Notes: a model not told the origin generated them from the letters alone. DNA of 22,764 bases from JBDRMN01 sp043812055 (GCA_043812055.1 JBDRMN010000036.1:1-22764), one strand, 5' to 3'; positions 1-6,662 are shown, counted from the first letter of the stretch. Program-made: numbers and translations.

Positions 1-92
1 CTGAGCCTTTACTAAGTGTATTAGTTCCCATGTGCAGGAATCTACCTGCACCCCTAAGCCATTTACCAATAAATATTGTTGGCATGATTAAT

Positions 93-117
93 GAATGTTA
101 GATGGCGTCTAACATTC
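93..117. repeat. Perfect 10-bp inverted repeat with 5-nt loop
   Basis: Arms GAATGTTAGA (93-102) and TCTAACATTC (108-117) are exact reverse complements around the loop TGGCG. It lies at the upstream edge of the small ORF that follows. Its right arm runs into a 15-nt word (111-125) that also occurs inverted inside the transposase end at the other edge of the window. It could be a hairpin in RNA or the remnant of a mobile-element end. Confidence 0.6.
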
Positions 118-180
118 CAGTATGTGTCTGAACTTATTCATGGGCTAAAATCGGCTCCTACTTTTTTAAACCCTTTAAAA

Positions 181-372
181 ATGACCCTTCTTGAAAAAGC
201 AGCAAAAAAATATCCTAATGGGATCTTTAGTGGAAATTTAAGCGAAGCTGAAAAAAGGAGGGCGGTTACAGCGACCAGGGAGTCAATAAAAAATGGTGTG
301 CCTCCTGAAGTTGCCAGAGATTTCGGCACATTTGGATTAGTGCTAAAGCCTGCTGACGAAGAAGCCGAGTAA
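181..372 (+). CDS. Small hypothetical protein (63 aa; 93 aa if started at 91)
   Basis: I do not recognise this family. From the ATG at 181 the product is 63 residues, begins MTLLEKAAKKYPNG and ends in acidic residues (PADEEAE). It is charged, probably soluble and helical, with no membrane segment or signal peptide. An in-frame ATG at 91 would add 30 residues, but that stretch runs through a perfect hairpin (93-117) and a word shared with a transposase end, so I prefer 181. The codons are richer in A/T than those of the genes from 987 onward. Together with the tRNA next door this suggests accessory DNA. No function is proposed, and whether it is a real gene is only moderately supported. Confidence 0.4.
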   Translation: MTLLEKAAKKYPNGIFSGNLSEAEKRRAVTATRESIKNGVPPEVARDFGTFGLVLKPADEEAE

Positions 373-437
373 AATAAAGAATGGCTTGCCGTGCCTGTCC
401 TGAGTGAAACGAAGGAAGCCCCGCAAGGCGGGACGAA

Positions 438-505
438 TGGTGGGCGGAGAAGGACTGAAGCTAGCTGACGATTTTTCTATACGTAACTTCTCGCACGGGC
501 CGCCC
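438..505 (-). pseudogene. Decayed tRNA-Ile copy
   Basis: The 19-nt sequence tggtgggcggagaaggact (438-456) is identical to the 3' end of the intact tRNA-Ile at 616-634, including the encoded CCA. On the minus strand the segment starts GGGCGGC (499-505) and ends TCCGCCC-A-CCA, so six of seven acceptor pairs still form. The D and anticodon arms between them are not recognisable, and only the 3' side of the T arm is kept. It is 68 nt rather than 77. I read it as a degenerate tRNA duplicate. An attachment-site duplicate of the tRNA 3' end is an alternative. Confidence 0.55.
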
Positions 506-568
506 CGGAATCCGTGTGCAAAGCCTTACCGTTTTTCCTCTACGGGAAGATTCTCACCACTCTCCATT

Positions 569-620
569 CACCACGAAGAACCTCGACACTCACTTTGTTC
601 GGTCGAGAACCTTCGTGGTG
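569..620 (-). repeat. Long hairpin at the tRNA-Ile 3' end
   Basis: CACCACGAAG (569-578) pairs with CTTCGTGGTG (611-620), followed by a 3x3 internal loop and a second stem CTCGAC/GTCGAG. On the minus strand this lies directly at the 3' end of tRNA-Ile and uses its CCA. It could fold in the tRNA precursor as a processing or termination structure, though no U-run follows. It could also be an inserted palindrome. Confidence 0.5.
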
Positions 621-692
621 GGCGGAGAAGGACTTGAACCTTCGACCTCGTCGTTATCAGCGACGCGCTCTAACCAACTGAGCTACCCGCCC
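616..692 (-). tRNA. tRNA-Ile (anticodon GAT)
   Basis: On the minus strand a full cloverleaf can be written: acceptor GGGCGGG pairing TCCGCCC (last pair G-U), D stem GCTC/GAGC, anticodon stem CGTCG/CGACG around loop CTGATAA, variable loop AGGTC, T stem GAAGG/CCTTC around TTCAAGT, discriminator A and an encoded CCA. The length is 77 nt. The loop places GAT at positions 34-36, which reads isoleucine codons AUC/AUU. The gene is flanked by two decayed copies of itself (438-505 and 740-902), and a GC-rich palindrome overlaps its 5' end. Confidence 0.95.
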
Positions 693-713
693 CAACGGGG
701 CCCCTTTGGGGCC
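690..713. repeat. GC-rich double palindrome (GGGGCCCC type), copy 1
   Basis: CCCC-aac-GGGG is followed at once by CCCC-ttt-GGGG, so either hairpin, or GGGGCCCC itself, can form. Related copies sit at 4509-4534, 4591-4603 and 11131-11154, and a degraded one at 890-913. It abuts the 5' end of tRNA-Ile and was copied along with it into the decayed tRNA at 740-902. Confidence 0.6.
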
Positions 714-739
714 CGTGATGTTTTACCTATTTTTATTTT

Positions 740-902
740 ACTTGAACTTTCGACCTTCCCGATGAACATCGGGACGCTCTAATTTATCCGCCGAAGCCTG
801 AAAGGCGAAGGCTGGGCCAGCTGCTTGCCCTCCGAAGCCTCTTGACGACCGTAGCCTTGGCGTAGGTTGTTGGCGTAGGAGGGAACTACCCGCCCCAACG
901 GG
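740..902 (-). pseudogene. tRNA-Ile copy broken by palindromic repeats
   Basis: 740-756 matches the T arm and variable loop of the intact tRNA (632-648) in 16 of 17 bases, and 775-782 matches the base of its D/anticodon side (666-673). 886-902 matches its 5' acceptor and upstream flank (ctacccgccccaacggg). Between the first two blocks the 17-nt anticodon arm is replaced by an 18-nt palindrome (757-774; TCCCGATGTTCATCGGGA on the minus strand). Between the second and third, the D arm is replaced by about 100 nt of short palindromic repeats (783-881) rich in CCTTCGCC and GCCTACGCC words. It cannot fold as a normal tRNA. It appears to be a duplicated tRNA plus flank that decayed by repeat insertion. 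Confidence 0.65.
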
Positions 903-924
903 ACCCCTTTGGGAACTTAAAAAG

Positions 925-943
925 TTAATGAACTGTTCATTAA
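925..943. promoter_or_regulatory. Perfect 19-bp palindrome, possible operator
   Basis: TTAATGAACTGTTCATTAA is a perfect palindrome of two 9-bp arms around one base. It lies 44 bp upstream of the metallo-beta-lactamase start codon. Size, symmetry and position suit a dimeric repressor site. No regulator gene is adjacent, so the assignment is inference. Confidence 0.4.
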
Positions 944-986
944 GAGCCGTGCCATTTTATGGAAGCTTACCTAAAATTTCAAAGTT

Positions 987-1850
987 TTGACCAAGCGTTT
1001 TTTGCTTTCGTTTTATGGAATTCTGGCTGGGATAGCTGCAATCATTTACCTGGCTTCCACCAATCTCCCCAGCAGTAAGCTCACCGTCACCATTCTCGAC
1101 GTTGGCCAGGGTGATTCAATCTTGATTCGCACACCGCTGAATCAAAAAATTCTGATTGATGGCGGACCGGGGAGTAGTATTTTGACGCCGCTTTCGCAGG
1201 AATTGGGATTTTTGGAACGCCGGATCGAGCTCCTGATCATCACCCACCCCGATGCCGACCATATCGCCGGTTTCACGGAAATCTTCCGACGTTATCAGGT
1301 GGAGAATGTTTTACTTACCGGAGTTCAACACAGTACTGCCTGGTATCGCGACATCCTTACCCAAATCGCGAATCAAAATATTCCCACGCTCATCGCAAGT
1401 AGTGAAGTCGACTTCGATTTCGGCTCCGGTGTAGTCCTCGACACCGTCTGGCCGCGTGAACCGCTCGCGGGAAAAGCTCCAGCAGATGCGAATGCTGCCT
1501 CGGTCGTAAGTCGCTTAACTTTCGGCCAAACTGCGATACTCCTAACTGGAGACTTCGACGAGGCCGGGGAGGGGGAACTATTGAGAACCCCTCAAAATCT
1601 CGCTGCGGAAGTGCTCAAGCTCGGCCACCACGGCGCCAAAACTTCTTCGAGTGCGGAATTCTTGCAAGCAACTAATCCCCAGATCGCCCTCGTCTCCGCG
1701 GGGGAAGATAACCAATTTGGCCATCCCAGTCCGGAGATCATTGAACGGGTAAAAGATCAGGAAATTTTGGAAACGGCGAAAATGGGTAGTATTCGACTGA
1801 TCAGCGATGGTGTGAAGTGGAGACAGGGGATAGGATCCACTAACTACTAA
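987..1850 (+). CDS. ComEC/Rec2-type metallo-beta-lactamase domain protein
   Basis: A 287-residue protein with an N-terminal hydrophobic segment (about 5-23) as signal anchor, then one metallo-hydrolase domain facing outward. Metal-site motifs are visible: DVGQGDS (38-44), LIDGG (56-60), THPDADH (86-92, the HxHxDH-type motif in its ComEC form), LLTGD (near 186-190) and LGHHGAKTSS (HHG at 214-216), plus a late GHPS. This matches the C-terminal hydrolase domain of ComEC DNA-uptake channels. The competence membrane domain is absent, so this is a standalone version, perhaps an extracellular nuclease or phosphodiesterase. The start is TTG with no Shine-Dalgarno; TAAAAT at 972-977 could be a -10 close to it. 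The gene ends 8 bp from the convergent ATPase gene. Confidence 0.85.
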   Translation: MTKRFLLSFYGILAGIAAIIYLASTNLPSSKLTVTILDVGQGDSILIRTPLNQKILIDGGPGSSILTPLSQELGFLERRIELLIITHPDADHIAGFTEIFRRYQVENVLLTGVQHSTAWYRDILTQIANQNIPTLIASSEVDFDFGSGVVLDTVWPREPLAGKAPADANAASVVSRLTFGQTAILLTGDFDEAGEGELLRTPQNLAAEVLKLGHHGAKTSSSAEFLQATNPQIALVSAGEDNQFGHPSPEIIERVKDQEILETAKMGSIRLISDGVKWRQGIGSTNY

Positions 1851-1857
1851 CTACTCT

Positions 1858-4389
1858 CTACGTTGCCACCCTCTTAAATATCTCCGTCTCCACGAATTCC
1901 CTGTCGCGTCCATACTTGAGCCTCGAAAGCTGCCGAATCGCCTCCGCCGCTTCTTCATCCCGCCCACCCGGATCGTAAATCGTTTCGAGTGTGAAGCCCC
2001 GGGAAGTCGCGTTATTGATATTGAGCTTGATACAGGCTTTGAAGTTGGCGATATTGATCAGATCTTGCTCGGAGAAAACCGGAGCGAATTCTTTGGACAT
2101 CGTTTCGGCATCCTGCGCCCCGATCTTGAAGCAAACCATCGAGCCGACATTCCCAAAGACCGCGTCGCGGATCTCAGTGTCCTCGTGTTTACCCTTGCCA
2201 CCACCATGCTGCTTCGTAATCTGCGCGATGTACTGATGCGCCACTATTAGATTGAGGCGGTACTTACGGGCTTCGGAAAGGATCGAAGCAAATGAGTCTG
2301 TCACGAAGTTTTGGAATTCATCCACGTAAAGATAAAAGTCTTTGCGCTCTTTTTCCGGAACATTTACCCGGCTCATCGCCGCCTGTTGGATTTTGGCCAC
2401 GAGTACGGAACCGATGAGCTGACTATTCAGCTCGCCCGTTTTCCCTTTGGACAGATTGCAGAGGATAATCTTGCCGCTATCCATCGCTTCCCGCAGATCG
2501 AAGGCTGATTTGGTCTGGCCGATCACATTACGGATCAGTCCGTTCGTGATGAAGGGGCCGAATTTTGAGTTGAAGTAGGGGATGATTTCCTGCTTTTCCC
2601 GCATACCACTTGAAGCCATCTCCTTCGTCCAAAACGCCCGCACGATGGGATTTTTTACCTTTGCAGCCTTATAACGCTGCCAGGCATCGTCGGTAAAGAG
2701 ACGGGTGAGGTCAATCAGGGTCGCGCCCTCGTCTTCGTCTTCCATGAGCGTCAGACAGCCATTGCGGAAATAGTGTTGGAGTCGCGGGCCCATGATTTCT
2801 TCCCCGAACATTTTGATGAAAATCGCCAGTGCTTCCTGCGCCATGAATTCCCGTTCATCCGCGGTTTTGCCTTCGAGAATATTCAGTCCTATCGGTCGTT
2901 CCAGATCACCCGGATTGAAGTAAATCACGTCGTCGGCGCGACTGCGGGGGATGTAGGGCAGCACCGCTTCCACCAGATCGCCATGCGGATCGACTACACA
3001 GCAACCTTCACCATTCTGCATATCCTGCCGAATCATGTTCTCGAGCAAAGTGGTTTTACCTGTGCCGGATTTACCGATCACATAGAAGTGGCGGCGACGG
3101 TCATCCCGCAGAATGCGAATTTCCTTTTTCTCACCACGGTAAGTGTTGTGCCCGAGCAGCAGGCCCTCCCGTGGAATGTTTTGCGGCGCGGGTTCAACTT
3201 TGAAATCCTGCCACTTCACAGTCGTACTCGGGTTGTAGCGGGCATCCGGGAAATGGTACATCGAGGCAATCTCTTCTGTGCCCAGAACCATTTTTGTTTC
3301 GAAACGTAGCAGCATCCAAAACCAGGCCCAGTAACCCCGGCGGAATGAGCGGAAGATGAAATTCCGCACGAGCTTGCGGTCGGAATGGTGGATTGTGTAC
3401 CAGAGAGAATTGTGCGCTGGTACACTGAATTGTTCGAAGCTTGCGCGCAGCGAGTGGACGATCTGATCTACGCGTGACTTACTGGGAGCCGAGGCGACAA
3501 CTCGAATGATCGCATCATACCCACCGTGCTCGGACTTATCCGCGATCAGCTTCACCATGTCCTGGACGTTCTGTGTTACCTGCGCCTTGATCGAGCCATC
3601 ATCGCCTTGCGAAGCCAGATACTCCGACTGCGGACCGCGGACCAGAATGCCAAAAATGCTCGCCAGCCAGCCGAAGGGATGGCGAAACCAGCGGACTTTT
3701 TTCCGCGTATAGAGTGCATCCGCCAGCTCGCGACATTTCTTGCGCCAGCCCGGTCGCGTCGGCCGCAACATAAACTGGATCGCTGCTCCCTCGTCCAGAT
3801 TGATCTTACTGAACGCATTGAGGATCGGATTGAGTGATTCGCTGTCGAGTTTTTGAAAGGTGTAGAGCGGTTGGGAGTATGATTTTTTGAGAATGAGATA
3901 GGTGCCGCCTGATCTGTTACCTTTGCGGAAAATATTGTAATCGGGCACCTGATCGATCACCGCGTCTTTATAGAACCCCGTGATCTGCTTTTCGATCAAT
4001 TGACGATAATCGCGGGGGACCACCACATAGAAGTAGAGTTCGCCGTCGTGCATCGCGTACTCGAGCGAGAAAAAATTCTGCCCGATGAAGCGACCGCGGA
4101 TCCTGCGCGAAAACATCACCTGCAGGTTTTGCATCAGGTGTGCCATGATGCCCGTGATTTTGCGGAATTCTTTGCTCGTGCCGAACTGTTCGTGCTCCGG
4201 ATCGCCCCCCTGTTTATCATCCTTCGTGTCTTTCTTCGGAATCAAAACGCGCAGAAAGATGAGGTTGAGGCTGCGCTTGAAATTCCACCAGCGGGTGAGG
4301 ATCTGGGCAATCAGCCACAAAGCCACGATAACGGCTAGGGTAAGCCCACCGTAAGTCAGCACGAGATTCACGATTTCCGACCAATTCAT
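1858..4389 (-). CDS. VirD4/TraG-like type IV secretion ATPase, membrane-anchored
   Basis: An 843-residue protein. Residues about 10-33 form one membrane helix. Residues about 80-340 are a large domain I recognise only as the N-terminal region common to CPR ATPases of this type. A P-loop ATPase follows, with Walker A GKSGTGKTT (near 438-446), VVDPHGD (near 465) and Walker B LYVDEFQNF (near 687-695), then a conserved EARKYRLN...AHQY stretch. Such enzymes couple ATP hydrolysis to moving DNA or protein across the inner membrane (VirD4/TraG/TrwB class, with VirB4-like traits). No relaxase or other VirB core gene is nearby; pilin-like membrane proteins lie 7 kb away on the other strand. An extended -10 (TGGTAGAAT, 4397-4405) ends 7 nt before the ATG, so the message is probably leaderless. 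Confidence 0.85.
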   Translation of the reverse strand: MNWSEIVNLVLTYGGLTLAVIVALWLIAQILTRWWNFKRSLNLIFLRVLIPKKDTKDDKQGGDPEHEQFGTSKEFRKITGIMAHLMQNLQVMFSRRIRGRFIGQNFFSLEYAMHDGELYFYVVVPRDYRQLIEKQITGFYKDAVIDQVPDYNIFRKGNRSGGTYLILKKSYSQPLYTFQKLDSESLNPILNAFSKINLDEGAAIQFMLRPTRPGWRKKCRELADALYTRKKVRWFRHPFGWLASIFGILVRGPQSEYLASQGDDGSIKAQVTQNVQDMVKLIADKSEHGGYDAIIRVVASAPSKSRVDQIVHSLRASFEQFSVPAHNSLWYTIHHSDRKLVRNFIFRSFRRGYWAWFWMLLRFETKMVLGTEEIASMYHFPDARYNPSTTVKWQDFKVEPAPQNIPREGLLLGHNTYRGEKKEIRILRDDRRRHFYVIGKSGTGKTTLLENMIRQDMQNGEGCCVVDPHGDLVEAVLPYIPRSRADDVIYFNPGDLERPIGLNILEGKTADEREFMAQEALAIFIKMFGEEIMGPRLQHYFRNGCLTLMEDEDEGATLIDLTRLFTDDAWQRYKAAKVKNPIVRAFWTKEMASSGMREKQEIIPYFNSKFGPFITNGLIRNVIGQTKSAFDLREAMDSGKIILCNLSKGKTGELNSQLIGSVLVAKIQQAAMSRVNVPEKERKDFYLYVDEFQNFVTDSFASILSEARKYRLNLIVAHQYIAQITKQHGGGKGKHEDTEIRDAVFGNVGSMVCFKIGAQDAETMSKEFAPVFSEQDLINIANFKACIKLNINNATSRGFTLETIYDPGGRDEEAAEAIRQLSRLKYGRDREFVETEIFKRVAT

Positions 4390-4396
4390 CCCTGCA

Positions 4397-4405
4397 ATTC
4401 TACCA
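4397..4405 (-). promoter_or_regulatory. Extended -10 element for the VirD4-like gene
   Basis: The minus strand reads TGGTAGAAT and then 7 nt to the ATG (4389). No good -35 is seen, as expected for a TGn-type promoter. Predicted initiation falls at or next to the start codon. Confidence 0.4.
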
Positions 4406-4410
4406 GGGAA

Positions 4411-4427
4411 CAGGTTCCAGGGAACAG
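4411..4427. repeat. 17-bp direct repeat, copy 1
   Basis: caggttccagggaacag occurs here and, in the same orientation, at 4981-4997, so the two copies bracket the ftsL-like gene. Each contains the palindrome GTTCC-AG-GGAAC. Partial extra copies (gggaacag) adjoin both. Confidence 0.65.
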
Positions 4428-4508
4428 ATTGCAGTTACGAGTTGCCAGTTACCAGTAGTAAACACCACATCCACACGAAATAACGAATTAACGAATTAAC
4501 GGAACTAA

Positions 4509-4534
4509 GCCCCAAAGGGGCCCCTCCTTCGGGG
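4509..4534. repeat. GC-rich double palindrome, copy 2
   Basis: GCCCC-aaa-GGGG followed by CCCCtccttcGGGG. It is the same type as at 690-713 and 11131-11154. The 4390-4566 gap also contains a short tandem taacgaat and otherwise nothing gene-like. Confidence 0.5.
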
Positions 4535-4566
4535 AACGAAGACCCAAAAACCCAATTCCTTTTGCC

Positions 4567-4619
4567 GGAGCAAGTCCCCGCCACTAGGTGGCCCCTTTGG
4601 GGCTAAGCGGGGCTGCTCC
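4567..4619. repeat. Nested palindrome able to fold as a three-way junction
   Basis: Outer arms GGAGCA (4567-4572) with TGCTCC (4614-4619) and CCCCGC (4576-4581) with GCGGGG (4607-4612) enclose two small hairpins, CAC-tag-GTG (4582-4590) and GCCCC-ttt-GGGGC (4591-4603). It sits 7 bp downstream of the ftsL-like stop. On the minus strand the T-run precedes the stem rather than following it, so it is not a standard terminator for that gene. Confidence 0.55.
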
Positions 4620-4626
4620 AAAAAAG

Positions 4627-4977
4627 TTACTCATCACCCAAGGTCTCCGTCTTAATATACTGCGCCTCACTCACCGGCTGCATCTGCTCCAAAATTCCCG
4701 ACTCTTTGATCGCTTCCAGACTCTTCGCCTCGCTAACCTGCTGATCCCAAATCTCCATCTGGGTTTGCAGCGTGTTTTTTTCGATTTCCAGTTTTTTCAA
4801 CGCGTAACCCCGCGTCGCCGTCCGATTCGCGTGGGCGAGGTAAACCAGCGAAACGGCCAGCGCCAGCGCGATGACTACCACCATCAGCGTGAACGTCCCA
4901 ACTTCCACACGAGAAGACAGGGTCCGGCGGCGAATTCCGGGTTTGCTGTTACGATGGTGAGAAAGAATTAGATTCAT
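4627..4977 (-). CDS. ftsL: FtsL-like cell-division protein
   Basis: 116 residues: a short basic cytoplasmic N-terminus, one membrane helix (about 27-49, VGTFTLMVVVIALALAVSLV), then a probable coiled coil (about 55-85) and a polar tail. Size, topology and place directly downstream of rsmH match FtsL, the bitopic divisome protein that pairs with DivIC/FtsB and recruits septal peptidoglycan synthases. FtsL sequences diverge greatly, so the call rests mostly on topology and synteny. The next division gene expected (ftsI) is not present, and the repeat-filled gap to the ATPase suggests the cluster was broken here. The gap to rsmH is 37 bp and holds repeat copy 2. Confidence 0.65.
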   Translation of the reverse strand: MNLILSHHRNSKPGIRRRTLSSRVEVGTFTLMVVVIALALAVSLVYLAHANRTATRGYALKKLEIEKNTLQTQMEIWDQQVSEAKSLEAIKESGILEQMQPVSEAQYIKTETLGDE

Positions 4978-4980
4978 GTT

Positions 4981-4997
4981 CAGGTTCCAGGGAACAG
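4981..4997. repeat. 17-bp direct repeat, copy 2
   Basis: Second exact copy of caggttccagggaacag, in the rsmH-ftsL gap, followed by a further partial unit ggaacag. Confidence 0.65.
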
Positions 4998-5014
4998 GGA
5001 ACAGAATATATATT

Positions 5015-5854
5015 TTAAAGTTTTCTTGCAGCTCTTAGCTTGGCACTTCTAGAACGTTGATTCTCATCAATTTCTTTAGAAGAAGGAATAATTGGTTTTT
5101 TCGTCAGAACCTCCAGAACCCCCGCTTTCGCATGCTCTCGGAAAAAGTTCTTATTAATCCGATCCTCGAGCGAGTGAAAAGAGATTACCGCCATTCGCCC
5201 AGTTGATTTTAAGGTTTTGAGAGCGGCATTCAAGCCCTCGGTCAAAGTATTCAGCTCGTCATTCACTGCAATCCGCAGAGCCTGAAAAATCTGGGGCAGC
5301 AGGCTCTGGGCCTCGACTGCCTCGACCAGGTCGGAAGTCCTCTCGAATTTCTGCTGTCGCCTTCGTTCGACAATTCCCCGCGCCACTTTTCTCGAACTGC
5401 GCACTTCGCCAAATTCGTACAAGACATTCGCAATTTGATTTTCAGTGAATCCGTTCAAGATACCGGCGGCAGTCAGAGGAGAGGAGTCATCGAAGCGCAT
5501 ATCCAGCGGCCCGTCGTTTTGAAATGAAAAGCCGCGACTAGGGTCGTCGAGATGCGGACTGGAAATTCCCAAGTCAAATAAAATCACGTCGGCAGACTCC
5601 GGTTTCACGAAACTGCCAAGCTCACGGAAGTTAGCGTGGATGAGCTCAACATTTCTGAACTTCTTTAACTTTTCTTTCGCCAGCTCCAAATTCCGCGGAT
5701 CCGCATCCAAGCCGATTAACTTTCCCTTCTCACCAACCCTTTCTAACAACGCCTCCGCATGGCCACCGAACCCCAGCGTGCAGTCCACTACGAAATCTCC
5801 TTCCTGCGGATCAAGCAAGTCCAAAACCTCGCGAACTAAAACCGGAGTATGCAT
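5015..5854 (-). CDS. rsmH: 16S rRNA m4C1402 methyltransferase RsmH
   Basis: 279 residues, slightly shorter than the usual 300-315. RsmH N4-methylates C1402 of 16S rRNA in the decoding centre using S-adenosylmethionine. Visible motifs: start MHTPVL, the SAM-binding loop DCTLGFGGHAEA (24-35), FDLGISSPHLDDPSRGFSF with PLDMRFD (middle), and ISFHSLEDRI near the C-terminus. All are hallmarks of the MraW/RsmH family. No mraZ lies upstream; the ftsL-like gene lies downstream, so the start of a dcw-type cluster is kept. An extended -10 TGCTAAAAT (5861-5869) ends 6 nt before the ATG, so a leaderless mRNA is likely. Confidence 0.97.
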   Translation of the reverse strand: MHTPVLVREVLDLLDPQEGDFVVDCTLGFGGHAEALLERVGEKGKLIGLDADPRNLELAKEKLKKFRNVELIHANFRELGSFVKPESADVILFDLGISSPHLDDPSRGFSFQNDGPLDMRFDDSSPLTAAGILNGFTENQIANVLYEFGEVRSSRKVARGIVERRRQQKFERTSDLVEAVEAQSLLPQIFQALRIAVNDELNTLTEGLNAALKTLKSTGRMAVISFHSLEDRINKNFFREHAKAGVLEVLTKKPIIPSSKEIDENQRSRSAKLRAARKL

Positions 5855-5860
5855 GCGAGG

Positions 5861-5869
5861 ATTTTAGCA
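5861..5869 (-). promoter_or_regulatory. Extended -10 element for rsmH
   Basis: TGCTAAAAT on the minus strand. Predicted initiation, about 7 nt downstream, falls on the A of the rsmH ATG (5854). The same nonamer occurs at 9405-9413 and 14155-14163, with one change at 11223-11231. Confidence 0.55.
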
Positions 5870-5891
5870 GGAGAAAAGCTTTCTATTTAGT

Positions 5892-6599
5892 TTATGTTCC
5901 TATCTCTTCGAGAGCTTTTTTCGCGCAACCTGGACAAAGACTATGGCTGAACTTTGCTTCGGAATGATCATCGATAAATTTCTCTAGCTGAACCCATTCG
6001 CCTTTTCCTGGCTCTTGACCTTCATCATCGCGAATTTTTTTGCAGCTAGAGCAAATCGGCAGCAGACCACTGAGATTTTTTGCCTCCATTGTTTCTAGGG
6101 CTGCCAGGAGCTCTATTTGCGGAGTCAGATCAACACCAAAAGAAACCATAACCTGATCCCCGTTAATCTGCGTTTTGCTATTATTCCATCGAACGGGGAT
6201 AAGACTACCATCTTTAGCTTTGATGCCACTAAGCACTCCGCCAAGTTCTTTGTCGCCATTCACAACTTCCCCAAATTTTTCCCAGAGCTCAGGTTGTTTA
6301 TCTTCGGCAATTATTATCTCAGACAACTTTTTTCCTTTCAGCTCCTCCCAGGAGTAGCCGAGTTTCTCTAATGCAGTCGGATTTAAGTGAATGATCTCGC
6401 CGCCCGTACCAGAGACCACCCCTATATCACCACTCAGATCGAGCATTTCCTTGAGTGCTTCTAAACGGACTGTTTCCAAGGAAATTTTTCCCAGTAAAAT
6501 ACCGAAAGTATTACGTATATAATTACGCACCTTCCCTAGAGTGTCGCCGACTCTCTCCGAGACATCAGGAGTTTCCGAATTCGATTTATCTGCTGGCAT
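5892..6599 (-). CDS. PAS-domain sensor with CxxC...CxxC tail, no output domain
   Basis: 235 residues. After a helical N-terminal segment (about 1-50) comes one PAS domain (about 51-165: GVVSGTGGEIIHLNPTALEK, then LGYSWEELKGK, a PAC-like end and VSFGVDLT). A C-terminal module follows with LLPICSSCKKIRDD (Cys183, Cys186) and HSLCPGC (Cys222, Cys225), resembling the tail that ends many PAS and receiver proteins and is plausibly a metal or redox site. There is no histidine kinase, GGDEF or DNA-binding domain, so it probably signals by protein contact. No membrane segment is seen. The gene is divergent from the COG2426 gene with a 63-bp shared promoter region. No signalling partner is adjacent. 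Confidence 0.8.
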   Translation of the reverse strand: MPADKSNSETPDVSERVGDTLGKVRNYIRNTFGILLGKISLETVRLEALKEMLDLSGDIGVVSGTGGEIIHLNPTALEKLGYSWEELKGKKLSEIIIAEDKQPELWEKFGEVVNGDKELGGVLSGIKAKDGSLIPVRWNNSKTQINGDQVMVSFGVDLTPQIELLAALETMEAKNLSGLLPICSSCKKIRDDEGQEPGKGEWVQLEKFIDDHSEAKFSHSLCPGCAKKALEEIGT

Positions 6600-6603
6600 T
6601 ATT

Positions 6604-6634
6604 AATATACTACATAAAAAGATATATTTGTCAA
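6604..6634 (-). promoter_or_regulatory. Promoter of the PAS gene
   Basis: Perfect TTGACA (6629-6634) and TATATT (6604-6609) with a 19-bp spacer, somewhat long. The -10 ends 4 nt before the ATG, so transcripts would begin at or just inside the start codon. Confidence 0.45.
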
Positions 6635-6644
6635 ATAGCTTCTC

Positions 6645-6653
6645 TGCTAAACT
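6645..6653 (+). promoter_or_regulatory. Extended -10 element for the COG2426 gene
   Basis: TGCTAAACT on the plus strand, with the ATG at 6663, so the predicted leader is about 3 nt. It is a near match to the TGCTAAAAT elements elsewhere in the window. No clear -35. Confidence 0.4.
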
Positions 6654-6662
6654 TGTCCGGCA

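Larger units (their letters stand above)
373..986. other. Gene-poor stretch: tRNA-Ile, two relics, repeats, operator-like site
   Basis: I find no credible protein gene here. ORFs that can be drawn through it (404-637, 516-782) run across the tRNA or its relics. The contents are one intact tRNA, two decayed copies, hairpins, and a 19-bp palindrome upstream of the gene at 987. Confidence 0.7.

Noticed and set aside
404..782. ORFs 404-637 and 516-782 on the plus strand
   Set aside because: They run antisense through the intact tRNA and its relics; the apparent peptide similarity (GGEGLEPSTSS) is the translated tRNA.
2773..3309. 178-residue ORF antisense to the VirD4-like ATPase
   Set aside because: Mirror of a well-supported gene; no motif in the antisense product.
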